64,000 bases of DNA, from contig CALYLW010000135.1 in assembly GCA_944989445.1 (NCBI GenBank), positions 248,001 to 312,000 on the forward strand, given 5' to 3'. Origin of the DNA: Ampullaceana balthica (lineage: Eukaryota > Mollusca > Gastropoda > Lymnaeidae). The notes under the pieces were generated by a model, which made no database searches, was not told where the DNA came from, and saw only the letters and a program-made list of their open reading frames with translations. Positions within the stretch are counted from its first letter, which is position 1. Each line of letters starts with the position of its first letter. Position numbers and translations under genes: made by a program. This document shows, in pieces, positions 46,107 to 58,734 of the stretch.

Positions 46107-49100
46107 CATCATCATCATCATCATCATCATCGCCCTTCGTCCCATCTGGAGCACAGGCCATGAACAAAGACTCTCCAGGCATTTCGGTCCTGCGCCAATC
46201 TTTCTATCTGCCCCCAGCTGTGCCCGCTCATTTTGGTGTCTGCCTCTAGTTCCCTTCTCCAGGTCATTTTGGGACGAACTCTTTTTCTCTTGCCTTGTGG
46301 GTTCCATGTGAGGGCTTGTCTCACAATGCTGGATGTAGGTTTTCTGAGAGTGTGGCCAATCCATCTCCATCTGCGCTGGCGTATTAGCTCTTCCGCTGGC
46401 TCTCGTTGTGTGCGTTGACAGAGGTCTTCGTTGGTGATGACATTGGGCCAGCGGATTCGGAGAATTGTTCGGAGACATGTGTTTATAAAAGCTTGAAGCT
46501 TTTTTGAAATGGCTGCTGTTATTCGCCATGTTTCTGTTCCATACAGCAAGACAGGCTTTATTGTTTTTGTTGAATATATTGACCTTGGTATGGAGAGTCA
46601 AGTTGTTGCAGTTCCAAACTTTTTTAGCTGTTTAAATGCTGTTCTTACTTTGCTAATTCTCATTCTTACATCGGCTTCTGTCCCTCCTTGTGTGTCAATG
46701 ATGCTTCCAAGGTATGTGAAGCTATCCACCTCCTAGAGATTTTTTCCTTCCAGTGTTATTGGAGTGTTGCTTGATGTATTTATTTTAATGACTTTGATTT
46801 TTCCCATATGGATGTTCAGGCCAAGGCAAGCAGAGAATTGTGCTACATAGTTGGTTTTCTCCTGCATCTGTTGCTGTAAGTGCGATATTAATGCTAGATC
46901 ATCCGCAAAGTCCAGGTAATCAAGTTGTTTCCATAGTGTCCACTGGATACCATTTCTCTTCTGCTCTGTAGACATTTTCAATATCCAGTCGATGGTTAGC
47001 AGAAATAGGAATGGTGAAATCAGACACCCCTGTCTGACTCCGGTCTGTACCCAAAAGCCACTGTTGTTTGTTAGCCATGAACAATTCTACATGTAAGTCC
47101 TTCGTATGAAGCCTTAATTATGTCAGTCAGTTTTTGTGGTATCCCGTAGTGTCTTAGTAACTTCCACAGGGTTGGCCTGTCAACGCTATCGAAAACCTTC
47201 TCATAGTCAATAAAGTTGATGTATAGTGGTGAGTTCCACTCCAGGGATTGTTCCAATATAATTCTCAGGGTTGCAATCTGGTCAGTGCATGATCTATCTT
47301 TTCTAAAACCTGCTTGTTGGTCTCTAAGATGGGTGTCTATTGCGTCCTTCATTTTGTTTAGCAGCACTCTGTTAAATAATTTTCTTGGTATGGATAGCAG
47401 AGTTATTCCTCTGTAGTTGGAGCAAGAGCTAAGATCTCCTTTCTTTAGGAGCTTAATGAGATGACCTTCTTTCCACTCCATCGGAATCTGTTCTTCCTCC
47501 CATATTTTCTTGAAAAGAGTGTGTAGCATTGCAGAGCTAGTCATAATATCTGCTGTCAAGGCTTCTGCTGGTATTCTGTCTGGACCAGCTGCTTTGCCTT
47601 TCTCTCTTGTTTTGTGGGTGTGCTGCAATCTATTTCAAGGTCTTGTTCTGCTGGCTCTATGTTGAGTTTGTATTGTGGGGCTGGTCGGTTGAGGAGTTCT
47701 TCAAAATGTTCTATCCATCTTTTTTTCTGACCCTCTTCATCGGGTATAGATTTCCCATCTTTAGTTTTAACAGGTCTCTCTGGATTTTTTTAACTTTCCG
47801 GATAGCTTTTTTTTATTGTACTGTGTAGTTCTCTTGTGTTTCCATGGTAAGCTGCCTCTTCTGCTTCAAGTGCTAATCCTTCTATGTAGTTCTTTTTATC
47901 TGACTTTATACTACGCTTAACGTCTTTATTGGCTTCTGCGTATTCTGCTGATGCTCTAGCTTTTTCGGTTCTGGTGCGGCTGTTGTTTAGATTCGCCTTC
48001 TTTTTTCCTCTGTTGGATTTTCTCCATGGTTTCATTAGAAATCCATTCTTTATGCGTTTGTTGTCTAGGACCCAACAATACTTCACAGGTGGTCGTAAAT
48101 ATTTCTTTGAAGCTTTTCCAGTTTGGTCAACTGTTTTCTTCGTTGCCTAGTTCTTGCAAGATCTGGAATTTGTTTGTTAGCGTAAGTTTGAACTCATTAA
48201 GTTTTGGTTCCCCTTTCAAAAGAGTAGTGTTAAAACGTTGGCGCTTGCTTCCCTCACTTGTCCAATTATTTTTCAATTTGAGCCTTAGTTTGGCAATCAG
48301 TAGATGATGATCTGAGGCTACATCTGCCCTTCTTTTTACCCCTACATCTTGGAGAGATCGTCTAAACTTTTTGCAGCTATAGATATGGTCGATTTGGTTA
48401 GCCGTTGACATATCTAGTGATATCCATGTTGCCTTGTGGATATTTCTATGCATGAAGAGGCTTCCACCGATGACAAGTCCATCTGCAGCACATAGATCCA
48501 CTAGCCTTTCACCATTTTCGTTCATCTATCCGAGGCCGTGTGTTCATGGGCGTAGGGAAGGGGGGGGGCAAGGGGGGCATTTGCCCCCCCTACATTTGAG
48601 AAAAAAATAATTACTTTATTAAATGCATTACTAAATGTTGTATTTTAACTATTACAGCACTAATTTGTAAGTCTTATTAATTTCTAAGGCTTTTTTCAAC
48701 CCTTATTTTATACTGAACTTGAATTTAATTGAAAATTGTACCTGTATGGCATTGCCAGTTAAATATTTAAAAAAGTGGGATTTTTTTGCCCCCCCCCTGG
48801 AAAAATTCCTAGCGACGCCCATGCGTGTGTTCCCATGCATTCTTCATATCCATTATTGTTGTTGCCTATTTTTGAATTTAGGTCACCCATTAGTATAATC
48901 CCATTGCTCCTAGGACTCTTTTGGATAAGGGTTCTTAGTCTGTTGTAGAAGTCCTATTTGTCCTCTTCTTTACCGTCGTTAGTAGGAGCGTATACCTGAA
49001 GAAGATCCATATTGACTTCTTGCTTTTTGATCTTAAATCTTGCTGTGATTATCGGGGGACCTTGGGCTTCCCACCCTAAAAGGGCGTTCTGAGCAGTTTT

Positions 49101-49549
49101 GGAAAGCATGAGTGCTACTCATTGGGTGTGGGCTGCGTTTTCTTCATCATGGCCTGAATATATTAGCAGTTCTCCTGTGCTGAGCTTCACCTGACCTGAG
49201 CCAGTCCATCTGATTCACTTATCCCTAGGATGGCTAGCTTGTACGTTGCATTTCGACAGCAACTTGGGCAGTTTTTCCAGCTTCGAACATGGTCCTTAAG
49301 TTCCATGTTCCTAGGCTGGTGGTGGTCCTAGTGGATGGTTGTCTGCGGGTGGTTTCCAGTTGGCTTTGGCCACCCAGCTTCATTAGTTCTCTGTTAAGAG
49401 ACCCATCATCTCCAAGGTCCGAGTTTCCTATTTTTTTCTTTGTTCACGTTTTTTTAGCAAGGCTTTTTGTTACGGGAAGGAATGCTAGCCCTTCACACAA
49501 CCCTCCTCCTCTCTCACCCGGGCTTGGGACCGGCTACGGCGGAGTTCAT
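46107..49549 (-). pseudogene. Nearly full-length RTE-type LINE, inactive
   Basis: Order on the minus strand. From about 49320 is the endonuclease start (LGTWNLRTMFEAGKTAQVA). 48525-48127 is the endonuclease end (NQIDHIYSC, ASDHHLLIAKLRLKLKNNW). 47628-47071 is reverse transcriptase (GKAAGPDRIPAEALTADI, NYRGITLLSI, FIDYEKVFDSVDRPTLW). 46981-46733 has the catalytic DFADDLALISH. 46549-46127 is the C-terminal tail (LYGTETWRI, RWRWIGHTLRKP, ALTWNPQGKRKRVRPKMTWR). Several frameshifts and stops break it. The 3' end is an (ATG)n run on the minus strand. Both sides carry the 10-bp target duplication ACAGATTCAT (46097-46106 and 49550-49559). Without the MITE inside, the element is about 3.16 kb, close to the usual RTE length. 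Confidence 0.92.
48545..48823. mobile_element. 279-bp deletion derivative of the TTF/DUF4371 hAT
   Basis: The terminal inverted repeats are CATGGGCGT and ACGCCCATG. Perfect 8-bp target duplications CGTGTGTT lie at 48537-48544 and 48824-48831. The sequence consists of the two ends of the hAT copy at 16735-18724 (about its first 65 bp and last 215 bp) with the transposase removed. It interrupts the LINE endonuclease between the MNENGERLVDLC segment and the upstream NNNNGYEECMGTHG segment. Confidence 0.94.
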
Positions 49550-51636
49550 ACAGATTCATGTTTCCATTAAATTCAAGTTAAGCATAACATTAATTACTTG
49601 CCAGATATTTTTTTACCTGGAACGACACTTGCTAAAATAAATTTACTGACTGAAGATGTTTTTATAAAGTATTATCCATCTGCTTTAATGTTCTTAGAAG
49701 ATAAATAAATATTTTAAAGGCAATTTCATTTTTCATTTTGTTACTAAATGTTTGATTCTTATTTTGTTTGTTTTTAAATGAGAAAATTTCATTTGTCATT
49801 TTACGGTGACAACACGTCAAGTAGGGTGCTAGATAAACAAAATGGGTGTATTCTACTCCCATTATGTATCTTCAAGGGCTGAAAAAAAAGCCTTAGAAAT
49901 TAAAAGGACTTACGAATTAGCGCTGTAATAGCTAAAATACAACATATAATAATGCATTTAATAAATTAAAAACGTAAGTTCTCACGAGAAAATTAAATTT
50001 TGCTGTGAAATAATATACCTGTGGAAACTGCAGGATTACCAAAGATGGACATCAATTTTTTTTTAACAGGCTTAAAAAACAACAACAAACAAACGAAAAG
50101 TAGAGCAATCGCGGGATTCCGAAATGCCGTTATTAGAAGATTTTGTGGCATCTGCAGCATCTGACTTATCATTGGCATTGGGGACAACAGTACACGTTCA
50201 ACAGCCAGACACAACTGAAGCAACTGTTCCTAACTTGATTGTCACCGTCACTTCTTCATTTCCTAAATTGGATATTGGAAGGTATGTCTTGACACATGAC
50301 CTTTCAAATAAGTTGAAATTGCAGCTGGTTCGTGATTGTTGGACCCCTGATAAAAAGTATGATTTTAGAGCTGACAGTGATGGAAACATAGTTTTTAGAT
50401 ATGCATGGTTATCAGACTTTTCATCGTAGCTTCTATACTCGCAAATGTTAACAGGTGCATTTTGCAAATATTGCGTGTTGTTTCCGCAAAAAATTAATTC
50501 GATGAGTTCAGGTGGAATTTGTCATCAAGCCATGTACAAAATATAAATATTTTAATGAAGATGCACGTAGCCACATGAAAAGCATATGGCACAAAGGCTC
50601 TCGTGAAGATGCAATCATTTTGGTGCATTATTGGAAGCCAAAGCATTTTCTATAGATGAACAGTTGAACTCATCATTTAGAAGAAAAATTCAAGAAAATC
50701 GCAACAAACTGGGTCCCATCATTTCTACTATCCTATTTTGCGACATGCACGATTTAGCACTTCATGGAAAGAATCAAATTCTGGTAATTTTTATAACCTG
50801 TTAGAGTTTCATGTTGAATCTGGAGATGGAGTTTTTTGTAATTATTTGTCAATTGGTTCTTGTAGTGCTAAGTATATCTCGGCAACTACACAAACCACTA
50901 TAATCAAAATTTGTGGGTCTCTCTTGCGTGAAGACATTATTCATGAAGCAAATAATTCAGTTGCATTTTTTATACTTGCCGACGAGACAACTGACATTTC
51001 AGGCATTGAGCAGATGTCACTTGGTGTTAGATTTGTCAAAGAACAAAATGGGAAAATCATGGTCACAGAAGAATTACTGTGATATATTCCAATTGTCAAT
51101 AGAACAGCTGAAGGTTTAGCCAACACCATCATTAAAAATTCATTAGAATTTGGATTAGATATGACAAAGCTTGCTGGTCAAGGATAAGACGGCTGTTCTA
51201 CAATGGCAGGTAAAGAAGGAGGAGTCCAAGCAATAATTCGAAAAAAATACCCAAAAGCAGCATTTGTACATTTAGTTCACATAAACTAAATCTTGTCGTG
51301 AATGATTTAAATAATGTGAATGCTGTACGAAACACAATTGGAACAATTAAGTCAATTATAGTGTTTTTTCAGAGAAAGTAGTCAGCGAAGAAAACTAATT
51401 CCAAATGTTCCTTTGCTATGTGAAACTAGATGGAAACATAAATTTAAAAGCTAGCGGATTTTCCCTGAAAATGTGACAGAAATTGTTAAACAACTGGAAC
51501 ATTTAGAACAATCTGGAAAAAGCAAGCAAGTTGCACATCAGTTACTTTGTACTGTAAGAACTCCTACATTTGTTGTTTCTTTAGTTATTATACAAAAATA
51601 TTCATCAAAGCTAGAAGCTTTGTCATGTCTCGTATA

Positions 51637-52086
51637 TTTATAGAATTGCCGTGCTCTCCCGCTTGCATTCAGTATACCAATAAATGACACAATAATATAG
51701 AATTCAAATGTTTATTACACTGTACAAAAACCTGGCGTTCTTCATCGAACCCCAGCACAAATAACTTGATACAAAAATGTCTCACTGGTCGTACACCTTA
51801 CAGTCTCCCCAACTGTCTCCTCATGTACAGGATAAAGATGCCTCAACTGCACATCTCCGTGCACACAAAACACACCTAAGTCTAATTCCCAAATCTCAAC
51901 TGCCACTACTGCAACTGACCGTCTCGCATGACTGGTCTGTACTGACTCAACTGGTCTCGACTGACCCTCGAATGTCATCTGATCAAACTCACGTGATCAG
52001 AGTTCACTAAAAACATTATCCCCCGTTAACTAGTGTTCACTCAGCCAACACCATTCACCTACAAGTATTCTCATACCCCTGACAGT
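51637..52086. mobile_element. Insertion in the hAT, possible solo LTR
   Basis: About 450 bp absent from the expected hAT coding sequence. It starts TGTCTCGTATATTTATAG and ends CATACCCCTGACA, so it has TG...CA ends, and an internal AATAAA lies at about 51681. I see no exact target duplication, so LTR origin is only a suggestion. Confidence 0.4.
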
Positions 52087-52414
52087 GACCCAAAAATTGA
52101 AGTCAGTGCATTTAGATTTACTTGCAGTACAAAAATACATTGAAGAATTGTTGACCACATTAGCTGTTGATCGACAGAATTGTGATGAGAGGTATAAGGA
52201 TATTTTTAGAGTTACAAAAAGTTTTGCAAATACACATTGGTGTCGACATTCAACCTCCACGACAAGCTGGAAGACAAATGAACAGGGAAAATCTAAAAGT
52301 TGATTTGCCTTAGGATTATTTTAGAATAACTGTTTATACCCTACCTGGATTCTATTCTATCATCGCTGGAAACACATTTTTGTGTAGAAAATAAACCAGC
52401 AGACTGGTGACAAT

Positions 52415-52655
52415 TTTATAGCTATATAATACCAAAAACTATATAATACCAAAAACTATATAACAAAAACTATGTACTAACAAAACTATATAATAACAAA
52501 AACTATATAATACCAAAAACTATATAATACCAAAAACTATATAACAAAAACTATGTACTAACAAAACTATATAATAAAAACAACTATATAAAAAATATCA
52601 ATATAATACAAAAAACAACTATATAATAAAATACAGCTATATAATTAAAACGATA
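52415..52655. repeat. AT-rich tandem repeat around ACTATATAATACCAAAA
   Basis: Imperfect units of about 17 bp (ACTATATAATACCAAAA, ACTATATAACAAAA, ACTATGTACTAACAAA). A block at about 52437-52480 recurs at 52501-52572. Confidence 0.88.
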
Positions 52656-52689
52656 TTTTAATGTGTTGTTATGTTCATTGTTAAGTGTT

Positions 52690-53065
52690 ATGTATCATGT
52701 ATCCTGGGAAGCAGCAGCCAGTAACCGAGCCCACTGGCACTCTACGATATGGAATGGCGCAGCTGTCTGTGAAGCTAATAGACAACAGGCTGCCAAGTTA
52801 AAACGCCAAGCCAGAAAGGAACGTAACCAAAACCCACCTGAAGGGACCGCTTCTATCTCTTGTCCGACATGCGGACGCCTCTTTCGTGCAAAAATAGGGT
52901 TAATAAGCCACCAGAGAACACATGTGGCGGCCCAGCAAATATGATGAGAGTGGTCATCGTCGATCACGACGGACGAACAGCACAGCATGTATCATGTATA
53001 GAGCCAGTCCCAGCAACACTCGGATGACTAGAATGGTCCTCGTCGAAATGACGGACGAACAACAA
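52690..53065 (+). pseudogene. LINE 3' end with C-terminal zinc finger
   Basis: The frame from about 52700 to 52944 reads WEAAASNRAHWHSTIWNGA, ANRQQAAKLKRQARKERN, then a C2H2-type finger CPTCGRLFRAKIGLISHQ-RTH. This arrangement is the usual C-terminus of one clade of LINE ORF2 proteins in molluscs and other invertebrates. Nothing of the RT is present, so it is a 5'-truncated copy. The 3' UTR contains TGGTCATCGTCGATCACGAC and ends near 53060. Confidence 0.8.
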
Positions 53066-53207
53066 CAACATCTGTATCTTGTAATAAATGTAAACACTTC
53101 CCATTACACCTAGCTCAGATCGATGTCGTCCAGTTTATAAACATTATAAACATTTAAAAGTTTGGAAAAAATGCGCTTTAATAAATAAAGCATAAACAAC
53201 TGCTAAC

Positions 53208-55815
53208 AATTCTGATGACGGTAGATACTGGTGACATTATGGGAACAAGTCTGATGACGGTAGATACTGGTGACATTATGGGAACAAGTCTGATGACGGT
53301 AGATACTGGTGACATTATGGGAACAAGTCTGATGACGGTAGATACTGGTGACATTATGGGAACAAGTCTGATGACGGTAGATACTGGTGACATTATGGGA
53401 ACAAGTCTGATGACGGTAGATACTGGTGACATTATGGGAACAAGTCTGATGACGGTAGATACTGGTGACATTATGGGACAAGTCTGATGACGGTAGATAC
53501 TGGTGACATTATGGGAACAAGTCTGATGACGGTAGATACTGGTGACATTATGGGACAAGTCTGATGACGGTAGATACTGGTGACATTATGGGAACAAGTC
53601 TGATGACGGTAGATACTGGTGACATTATGGGACAAGTCTGATGACGGTAGATACTGGTGACATTATGGGAACAAGTCTGATGACGGTAGATACTGGTGAC
53701 ATTATGGGAACAAGTCTGATGACGGTAGATACTGGAGACATTATGGGAACAAGTCTGATGACGGTAGATACTGGTGACATTATGGGAACAAGTCTGATGA
53801 CGGTAGATACTGGTGACATTATGGGAACAAGTCTGATGACGGTAGATACTGGTGACATTATGGGAACAAGTCTGATGACGGTAGATACTGGTGACATTAT
53901 GGGACAAGTCTGATGACGGTAGATACTGGTGACATTATGGGAACAAGTCTGATGACGGTAGATACTGGTGACATTATGGGAACAAGTCTGATGACGGTAG
54001 ATACTGGTGACATTATGGGAACAAGTCTGATGACGGTAGATACTGGTGACATTATGGGAACAAGTCTGATGACGGTAGATACTGGTGACATTATGGGACA
54101 AGTCTGATGACGGTAGATACTGGTGACATTATGGGAACAAGTCTGATGACGGTAGATACTGGTGACATTATGGGAACAAGTCTGATGACGGTAGATACTG
54201 GTGACATTATGGGAACAAGTCTGATGACGGTAGATACTGGTGACATTATGGGAACAAGTCTGATGACGGTAGATACTGGTGACATTATGGGACAAGTCTG
54301 ATGACGGTAGATACTGGTGACATTATGGGAACAAGTCTGATGACGGTAGATACTGGTGACATTATGGTAACAAGTCTGATGACGGTAGATACTGGTGACA
54401 TTATGGGAACAAGTCTGATGACGGTAGATACTGGTGACATTATGGGAACAAGTCTGATGACGGTAGATACTGGTGACATTATGGGACAAGTCTGATGACG
54501 GTAGATACTGGTGACATTATGGGAACAAGTCTGATGACGGTAGATACTGGTGACATTATGGGAACAAGTCTGATGACGGTAGATACTGGTGACATTATGG
54601 GAACAAGTCTGATGACGGTAGATACTGGTGACATTATGGGAACAAGTCTGATGACGGTAGATACTGGTGACATTATGGGACAAGTCTGATGACGGTAGAT
54701 ACTGGTGACATTATGGGAACAAGTCTGATGACGGTAGATACTGGTTACATTATGGGAACAAGTCTGATGACGGTAGATACTGGTGACATTATGGGACAAG
54801 TCTGATGACGGTAGATACTGGTGACATTATGGTAACAAGTCTGATGACGGTAGATACTGGTGACATTATGGGACAAGTCTGATGACGGTAGATACTGGTG
54901 ACATTATGGGAACAATTCTGATGACGGTAGATACTGGTGACATTATGGGAACAAGTCTGATGACGGTAGATACTGGTGACATTATGGGACAAGTCTGATG
55001 ATGGTAGATACTGGTGACATTATGGGAACAATTCTGATGACGGTAGATACTGGTGACATTATGGGAACAAGTCTGATGACGGTAGATACTGGTGACATTA
55101 TGGGACAAGTCTGATGACGGTAGATACTGGTGACATTATGGGACAAGTCTGATGACGGTAGATACTGGTGACATTATGGGACAAGTCTGATGACGGTAGA
55201 TACTGGTGACATTATGGGAACAAGTCTGATGACGGTAGATACTGGTGACATTATGGGAACAAGTCTGATGACGGTAGATACTGGTGACATTATGGGAACA
55301 AGTCTGATGACGGTAGATACTGGTGACATTATGGGACAAGTCTGATGACGGTAGATACTGGTGACATTATGGGAACAAGTCTGATGACGGCAGATACTGG
55401 TGACATTATGGGAACAAGTCTGATGACGGTAGATACTGGTGACATTATTGGAACAAGTCTGATGACGGTAGATACTGGTGACATTATGGGAACAAGTCTG
55501 ATGACGGTAGATACTGGTGACATTATGGCATTATGGGAACAAGTTTGATTACGGTAGATACTGGTGACATTATGGCATTATGGGAACAAGTTTGATTACG
55601 GTAGATACTGGTGACATTATGGCATTATGGGAACAAGTTTGATTACGGTAGATACTGGTGACATTTCATTATGGGAACAAGTTTGAATACGGTAGATACT
55701 GGTGACATTTCATTATGTGAACAAGTTTGATTACGGTAGATACTGGTGACATTTCATTATGGGAACAAGTTTGATTACGGTAGATACTGGTGGCATTTCA
55801 TTATGGGAACAAGCA
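53208..55815. repeat. 39-bp satellite, about 2.6 kb, 66 or so copies
   Basis: Unit GATGACGGTAGATACTGGTG plus ACATTATGGGAACAAGTCT. A 38-bp form with GGGACAAG (one A less) occurs at intervals. Between about 53900 and 54690 it recurs every fifth unit (194 bp), giving a clear higher-order repeat. From about 55530 the units become 44-46 bp with GATTACGG and an added GCATTATG or TTCATT. Confidence 0.97.
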
Positions 55816-56478
55816 CTGACCTATTCGGTTTCTAAAGTGCTATGAAGTTTTAAGTCTAACCGCTTATGTCATGAAAATTGTGTTGTCCCATGGATTTGAC
55901 TCGTTTGACCATCGGTCAGATATGCTTCATAAACAATCCCATATAATAAAAGGCAAGTTTCTGTCCGTTCTGTCCCGTCATCTATAGCGATTGGTCCCTC
56001 AAACACATATGACTCCTACAGCCAATCATATTGAACACGTTTACGCCATTTACGCGGACGTTCAAAACTAGTTATTTTTGGTGCAGTATTTCTTCCAAGA
56101 CTTTTTTTTGAGTTATGCGCATTGGGATTTATAGTAAAAGGTTTTGTTTTTACGAGTTATTTATTTTAACTATAATGAATAGTATTTTTGACGTGATACA
56201 CATGTAATGCCGGTCGAGACGGCTGTTGGAGGGGAGTTACAACATGCCACCGAACGGTGGCGGAACGTCCTTGGACGGGCTTTGTTGCTCGTATATTATA
56301 ATGTTGGTAAAAGATTCCAGGCAGACACACACCCAGCTCATTGAGCTAAGACTCTGCAGAGTAAATCGTGCGTGACCGTTTGAGCGAGTGAAGGGATGGT
56401 ACGACAGATGGGATTTTAAACAAAAAATGTCTTTCAAGGGAAAACGAAGGTTCGTTGGTCCGTGTTCAAAATAACAAC
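55816..56478. other. Unique sequence with a fragment of the AAATCCC element
   Basis: About 56122-56165 (GGGATTTATAGTAAAAGGTT then TTGTTTTTACGAG) matches the end of the non-autonomous element from 8-10 kb. Nothing else recognised. Confidence 0.55.
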
Positions 56479-56479
56479 G

Positions 56480-56735
56480 CTGTGTCAAAAGTTGCACAGC
56501 ATCTATTTTTGGTGTCAAAAGTTGCACAGCATCTATTTTTGGTGTCAAAAGTTGCACAGCATCTATTTTTCGTGTCAAAAGTTGCACAGCATCTATTTTT
56601 GGTGTCAAAAGTTGCACAGCATCTATTTTTGGTGTCAAAAGTTGCACAGCATCTATTTTTGGTGTCAAAAGTTGCACAGCATCTATTTTTGGTGTGAAAG
56701 GTTGCACATCATCTATTTTTGGTGTTCAAACTTGT
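56480..56735. repeat. 30-bp tandem repeat, 8 copies
   Basis: Unit GTGTCAAAAGTTGCACAGCA plus TCTATTTTTG; near-perfect except the last copy. Confidence 0.95.
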
Positions 56736-57162
56736 GAACACTACTAACCTTTATACTCATCAAAATTAGCTGCGCGGTGATTGTAAACTTCTGTGCGGTG
56801 TCAGTCAAAAGACGGCGCGGCTGCGCGCGCAGCTTAAAGGGAACATTGGTCCCCCGACGGGAAGGTTTAAGACGAAGCGTAGGACGTACAGGGCGTGAGG
56901 TCACAAGGTCGGGCAGTCCTAAAAATAAATGAACCGTAGACGGGTTACAACTTGCGGTCTATAAATACATTACCCAGGTGTGTCGAGTTGTACAAGGTAG
57001 CAACATAGGGCCCTTGGGGAATATCTTAGCACATCTGACGGACTTGTGAGTGTGTAGCGTGACAGCGTTATGTTCTGTGAATGATGAATTACGGGATGAT
57101 TCCTGAATGTGTCAAAGTGTGTCTACTCCACTCTCAAGGTTAGGATTTTAAGAATTGCTTCC
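56736..57162. other. Unique sequence
   Basis: Slightly GC-richer around 56770-56890; nothing recognised. Confidence 0.45.
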
Positions 57163-58680
57163 CCTTGAGTCAGAGATGTTGTATACACTTGAGTCAGAGA
57201 TGTTGTATACACATGAGTCAGAGATGTTGTATACACTTGAGTCAGAGATGTTGTATACACTAGAGTCAGATATGTTGTATACACTTGAGTCAGAGATGTT
57301 GCATACACTTGAGTCAGAGATGTTGTATACACTTGAGTCAGAGATGTTGCATACACTTGAGTCAGAGATGTTGTATACACTTGAGTCAGAGATGTTGTAT
57401 ACACTTGAGTCAGAGATGTTGCATACACTTGAGTCAGAGATGTTGTATACACTTGAGTCAGAGATGTTGCATAACTTGAGTCAGAGATGTTGTATACACT
57501 TGAGTCAGAGATGTTGCATACACTTGAGTCAGAGATGTTGCATACACTTGAGTCAGAGATGTTGTATACACTTGAGTCAGAGATGTTGCATACACTTGAG
57601 TCAGAGATGTTGTATACACTTGAGTCAGAGATGTTGCATACACTTGAGTCAGAGATGTTGTATACACTTGAGTCAGAGATGTTGCATACACTTGAGTCAG
57701 AGATGTTGCATACACTTGAGTCAGAGATGTTGCATACACTTGAGTCAGAGATGTTGTATACACTTGAGTCAGAGATGTTGCATACACTTGAGTCAGAGAT
57801 GTTGTATACACTTGAGTCAGAGATGTTGCATACACTTGAGTCAGAGATGTTGCATACACTTGAGTCAGAGATGTTGTATACACTTGAGTCAGAGATGTTG
57901 CATACACGAGTCAGAGATGTTGTATACACTTGAGTCAGAGATGTTGTATACACTTGAGTCTGAGATGTTGCATACACTTGAGTCAGAGATGTTGTATACA
58001 CTTGAGTCAGAGATGTTGCATACACTTGAGTCAGAGATGTTGTATACACTTGAGTCAGAGATGTTGTATACACTTGAGTCAGAGATGTTGCATACACTTG
58101 AGTCAGAGATGTTGCATACACTTGAGTCTGAGATGTTGCATACACTTGAGTCAGAGATGTTGTATACACTTGAGTCAGAGATGTTGCATACACTTGAGTC
58201 AGAGATGTTGTATACACTTGAGTCAGAGATGTTGCATACACTTGAGTCAGAGATGTTGCATACACTTGAGTCAGAGATGTTGTATACACTTGAGTCAGAG
58301 ATGTTGCATACACTTGAGTCAGAGATGTTGTATACACTTGAGTCAGAGATGTTGCATACACTTGAGTCAGAGATGTTGTATACACTTGAGTCAGAGATGT
58401 TGCATACTCTTGAGTCAGAGATGTTGCATACACTTGAGTCAGAGATGTTGTATACACTTGAGTCAGAGATGTTGCATACACTTGAGTCAGAGATGTTGTA
58501 TACACTTGAGTCAGAGATGTTGCATACACTTGAGTCAGAGATGTTGTATACACTTGAGTCAGAGATGTTGTATACACTTGAGTCTGAGATGTTGCATACA
58601 CTTGAGTCAGAGATGTTGTATACACTTGAGTCAGAGATGTTGCATACACTTGAGTCAGAGATGTTGTATACACTTGAGCC
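57163..58680. repeat. 24-bp satellite, about 62 copies
   Basis: Unit TTGAGTCAGAGATGTTGTAT plus ACAC, with T/C at one position (TTGTATAC or TTGCATAC). The order of T and C units repeats in longer blocks. The 24-bp period keeps frames of up to 567 codons open; they are artefacts. Confidence 0.97.
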
Positions 58681-58734
58681 TGATAGGGTCAACAAAGCAA
58701 CACTAAACGATTGGTGGGTCATGTATTTATTATG

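Larger units (their letters stand above)
46023..52400 (+). mobile_element. Second copy of the TTF/DUF4371 hAT, split by nested insertions
   Basis: The left terminus CATGGGCGTCGCTAGGAATT at 46023 matches the inverted right end of the copy at 16735-18724. hAT sequence runs to 46106, stops at the RTE LINE, resumes at 49550 and, after a further unexplained 280-bp stretch (about 49590-49872), continues. 50124-50429 is the TTF-type zinc-finger domain ([18 protein letters not shown]), 50738-51082 is DUF4371 (ILADETTDISGIEQMSLGV), and 51400-51630 is the later helical part (LCETRWKHKFKS with a stop). After another insertion (51637-52086) 52087-52390 encodes the pre-dimerisation segment (LKSVHLDLLAVQKYIEELL). 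Stops and frameshifts make it inactive. The right terminus was not found; AT-rich repeats follow. Confidence 0.85.

Noticed and set aside
53178..55548. Many open frames and CRISPR-like regular repeats
   Set aside because: Units are directly adjacent with no variable spacers, and the host is an animal. It is an ordinary 39-bp satellite.
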